This document shows, piece by piece, positions 43,687 to 46,551 of a stretch of 46,551 nt of DNA. How positions within the stretch are numbered: the stretch's first letter is position 1; the number at the start of each line of letters is the position of its first letter. The stretch is from CAWEEP01 sp963808125 (GTDB lineage Bacteria; Chloroflexota; Dormibacteria; Aeolococcales; Aeolococcaceae), in NCBI GenBank assembly GCA_963808125.1, contig CAWEEP010000025.1:1-46551 (forward strand), given 5' to 3'. The notes below the pieces were generated by a model. That model ran no database searches, was not told where the DNA came from, and saw only the letters and a program-made list of their open reading frames with translations. Made by a program: the position numbers and the translations under genes.

Positions 43687-45859
43687 CCATCCCTCCCACG
43701 AACGCGCGCTACGGCAACTGGCCCTCGTGTCCGGCATTCAACCCCGCTACCTCGCCATGACCGGCGACCGTCCGCAAGCCACGTCCGAAACGCTGCTGCG
43801 CGTGCTCATGGTGCTCGACCCGGCCGTCAGGGAGCTTCCGACGTCCCCGAGGCCCTGCGTCTGCGTCTGCGCGAGCCGTGGCGCCGGCGGCTGGAGCGGT
43901 CGGAGTCGCCGGGCCCACAAAGCCCCCCGGGTGGAGTATTTTGTCCCGCCCGCCCAGCCCGAAACAACCCTGGCCTGGGAGCTTGCCTTGGAAGGGGGGA
44001 AGACGTCCGGCGTGGCCGGTTCGAACCTGGCCACCGCTCCCGTGGCGCGCCAGACGGAATTCGATGGCCGGCGGCTCGTCTCGCGGAGCCTGGACTTGCC
44101 GGCCGAGCTCCCGATCGGCTATCACCGGCTGGCGATCGAGGACGCACTGGGGCGCGCCGAGATGATGCTGATCGTCGCGCCGGGGCGCGCCTACAATCCG
44201 TACGCAGCCAAAAACAGGTCCAAGAACATGGCCTCCAAGAAAGAAAGCTGGGGGGTTTTCCTCCCTCTTTACGCCCTGCGCTCCGAACGCAGTTGGGGGG
44301 CGGGCAACCTGACCGACTTTGAGAACCTGATCGACTGGACAAGCAACCTGGGCGGCGACATCGTCGCCACGCTGCCGCTGATGGCTTCTTTCCTCGAGGA
44401 GCCTTTCGATCCGAGCCCTTACTCGCCGGTCAGCCGGATGTTCTGGAACGAACTCTACCTCGACGTGACGCGCGTGGCGGAGTTCGCCCGCTCGGCCAAC
44501 GCGCGCGAGCTGATCGATTCGACCCCGTTCCACCAGGAGGCGGCCGAGCTGCGCCGCGCCGCTGGTCGATTATCGCCAGCAATGGGCGCTCAAGCGCCGG
44601 GTGATCGCGGAGCTGGCCCGCAGTTTTTCGCCGGGCCAAGCGAGCGGCGCACCCGCTTCGAGCGCGATCTCGAAGCCAACCCGCGCCTGGCGGACTACGC
44701 CGCCTTTCGCGCCGTCTGCCGCCGGCGCGGCGCGGGCGGCCGGACTGCCCAAGCCGCTGCGCGCGGGCCGCATCGAGCCCGGCGACTACGACGAGGACAC
44801 CCCGCTTCTTCCTTTACGCCCAGTGGGCCGTCGGCCAGCAAATGGAACACCTGGCCCGCAAAGGCGCGCCTGAACGGGCCGGGGCTGTATCTCGATCTGC
44901 CGCTGGGCGTCCACCCCGAGGGTTACGACGTCTGGCGCGAACGCGACGCCTTCGCGCTGGGAGTCACCGGCGGCGCGCCCCCCGACGGCTTCTTTTCCAA
45001 GGGCCAGAACTGGGGCTTTCCGCCGCTCCATCCCGAGCGCATCCGCCAGCGCCATTACCGGGGCACGATCGAAGGCATTCGCCAGATCCTGCGCCATGCC
45101 GCATCCTGCGCATCGACCACGTCATGGGCCTGCACCGCCTTTTCTGGATCCGGAGGCGATGGAGGCGACCCAAGGGGTTTACGTGCGCTACCACGCCGAC
45201 GAATTCTACGCGATCCTCGACCTGGAATCGCACCGCAGCCGCTCGATGATCATCGGCGAGGACCTGGGGACCGTCCCGCCCGCCGTGACGCGCGCCCTGC
45301 GCAAACACAACATTCACCGCATGTACGTGCTGGAGTTCAACACCAACGCCAACCCGCACGAACCAATCCGACCGGTTTTCAAGAACGCCGTGGCCAGCAT
45401 GAACACGCACGACATGGCGACTTTCGCCGGATTCTGGGAAGCGCGCGACACCGACAATCAGCGCGAGTTGGGGCTGATCAGCGACGAGCAGGCGAGTCAC
45501 ATCCGCGCCGACCGCGCCGACCATCGCCGCGCGCTGATTGAATACTTCCGCCAGCACGGCAAGCTCGGCGAACACGCGCAATCCCTCGACGATCGCTCCG
45601 CCCTCCCCCTGGTCTTCAAGGCCGCGACCGAAGCGCTGGCCACCAGCCCGGCGCGTCTCGTGCTGATCAACCTGGAGGACCTGGGCAGGAGACCGCGCCG
45701 CAAAACGTCCCCGGCACGAGCATCGAGCGGCCCAACTGGCGCCACCGCGCACGCCTGGGGCTCGAAGAGTTCTCGACCAACCGGGAAATCAACCAGCTTC
45801 TGCGCGAGGTGGACCGCCTGCGCGCGCTACGATCCGCCAAACCCGACGGGGAACATTGA
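43679..45859 (+). pseudogene. malQ: 4-alpha-glucanotransferase (GH77), frameshifted
   Basis: Amylomaltase that rearranges alpha-1,4-glucans. The ATG at 43679 begins MASHPSHERALRQLALVSGI, then RPQATSETLLRVLMVLDP. After frame changes near 43,840 and 43,910 the main frame carries FLPLYALRSERSWGAGNLTDF, SPYSPVSRMFWNELYLDV, KGQNWGFPPLHPERIRQRHY, and in other frames GILRIDHVMGLHRLFWI (nucleophile Asp), SMIIGEDLGTVPPAVTRALR (acid Glu) and SMNTHDMATFAGFW (third Asp). The end ...LEEFSTNREINQLLREV stops at 45859. Further breaks occur near 44,565, 44,730, 44,800, 45,100, 45,150 and 45,690. All three catalytic residues are kept. Confidence 0.82.
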
Positions 45860-45956
45860 CGAAGGCGATGGAAATTGAGAATTTTAAGATTATGATTAAG
45901 ATGATGAGGACGATGGAACCTTGAAAAACCACAACAATAAAGCGCGAGGCGAAGCG

Positions 45957-46551
45957 ATGGCGACCCACGGCCCGGCGATTCACGAACCCGTCCTCTATCA
46001 GCACTCCCTGCGACGCGATGATCTCTTCCTCTTTAGCGAGGGGACCCATTACCGGCTCTACGACAAGCTGGGGGCGCATCCGGCCGTGATCGACGGCCTC
46101 GCCGGAGCTTTTTTCGCCGTTTGGGCGCCCAACGCCCGCACCGTCTCGGTGATCGGCGACTTTAACAACTGGAACGCATCGAGCCATTTCCTGGCCTCGC
46201 GCGGCTCCTCGGGCCTCTGGGAAGGCTTCATTCCGGGGGTCGAAAACGACGGCCCATACAAGTTTCACATCGTCTCCGCACAGAATACAGTTCAAGATGA
46301 ACAGGGCCAACCCCTATTCCGTCTTGGACCAGACCCCGCCTCATACCGCCTCGATCGTCTGGACCTGGCCTATGAATGGAAAGACCGCGAATGGATGAGC
46401 CTGCGCCAGCGCCATAACGCGCTCAACCAGCCGATCAGCATTACGAAGTGCACCTGGGCTCGTGGCGCCGCGTCCCCGAAGAGGGCGACCGCTGGCTCAG
46501 CTATCTCGAGCTGGCCGGCAGCTCACCGAGTACGTCACCAGATGGGCTTCA
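45957..46551 (+). CDS. glgB: 1,4-alpha-glucan branching enzyme, N-terminal part, frameshifted and cut by window end
   Basis: Branching enzyme makes alpha-1,6 links in glycogen. The ATG at 45957 begins MATHGPAIHEPVLYQHSLRR, a typical N-terminal domain start, then LFSEGTHYRLYDKLGAHP, FFAVWAPNARTVSVIGDFNNW (CBM48 carbohydrate-binding module), SSGLWEGFIPGVENDGPYKFHI. Between about 46,285 and 46,365 the true text QFKMNRANPYSVLDQTPPHT lies in another frame, then the first frame resumes AYEWKDREWMSLRQRHNALNQPIS until about 46,440, where EVHLGSWRRVPEEGDRW is in yet another frame. The gene runs off the window end. It follows malQ by 97 nt in the same direction; that spacer is unusually AT-rich. Confidence 0.85.
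   Translation, partial: MATHGPAIHEPVLYQHSLRRDDLFLFSEGTHYRLYDKLGAHPAVIDGLAGAFFAVWAPNARTVSVIGDFNNWNASSHFLASRGSSGLWEGFIPGVENDGPYKFHIVSAQNTVQDEQGQPLFRLGPDPASYRLDRLDLAYEWKDREWMSLRQRHNALNQPISITKCTWARGAASPKRATAGSAISSWPAAHRVRHQMGF

Overview
The window reads as two pieces of DNA of different origin. Bases 1 to about 41,575 are very GC-rich bacterial chromosome with many GTG starts, frequent ATGA and GTGA overlaps, and several genes whose -10 box lies only 6-9 nt before the start codon with no ribosome binding site (leaderless style). Gene content includes a class II B12-dependent ribonucleotide reductase, an LCP wall protein, a zinc-finger anti-sigma factor, VapBC, an L25-family protein and glutamyl-tRNA ligase. 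This suits a high-GC Terrabacteria lineage (Dormibacterota, Chloroflexota or Actinomycetota type). No marker fixes the phylum, so this is inference. From about 41,575 to the end, the sequence is less GC-rich, carries trehalose/maltose/glycogen genes broken by many frameshifts, and joins the first part inside an L25 gene. I read this as an assembly join to another organism's sequence.

Layout. 1-4.8 kb: end of an EamA transporter, a TPP riboswitch, and a thiamin salvage operon thiD-thiM-thiE-permease, then a PPOX-fold protein. 4.8-9.5 kb: gltX with a small membrane protein, a two-component system followed by a lone Flp-type pilin, tRNA-Glu, and a small membrane protein. 9.5-16.6 kb: an MBL hydrolase with an HhH-GPD repair protein, an alpha/beta hydrolase, and a four-gene glycan operon (two GT2 enzymes, a methyltransferase and a GT-C membrane enzyme). 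16.9-23.4 kb: a PrgI-MinD fusion protein, a VirB4-like ATPase, and nrdJ behind a promoter carrying paired NrdR boxes. 23.4-28.7 kb: VapBC, a DHA2-type MFS exporter, a COG4315-type lipoprotein, and a divergent ECF sigma/anti-sigma pair. 28.7-35 kb: a glutaredoxin-thioredoxin reductase fusion, a flavin electron-transfer operon (ferric-reductase-like protein, FMN-binding protein, ApbE), and an FtsH protease. 35-41.6 kb: a gene-free gap holding a second nrdJ-like promoter with NrdR boxes and a hairpin downstream, a TolB-like protein with an LCP protein, a FolC-like ligase, a histidine phosphatase, GlsB, MscS, and a truncated L25. 41.6-46.5 kb: TreS-maltokinase, 4-alpha-glucanotransferase and glycogen branching enzyme, all frameshifted.

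How it works together. The riboswitch operon imports and phosphorylates thiamin precursors and couples them. The flavin operon has the parts to move electrons from cytosolic NAD(P)H across the membrane to a covalently flavinylated extracytosolic protein. The glycan operon and the LCP protein point to cell-surface polymer synthesis. The most unusual signal is the orphan promoter at 35,077-35,141, which repeats the nrdJ promoter design (TTGACR, 17 bp, CAAGAT, two NrdR-box-like sites 32 bp apart) but faces no gene. Several genes in the first part need exactly one base removed to read through, so single-base errors are likely there too.
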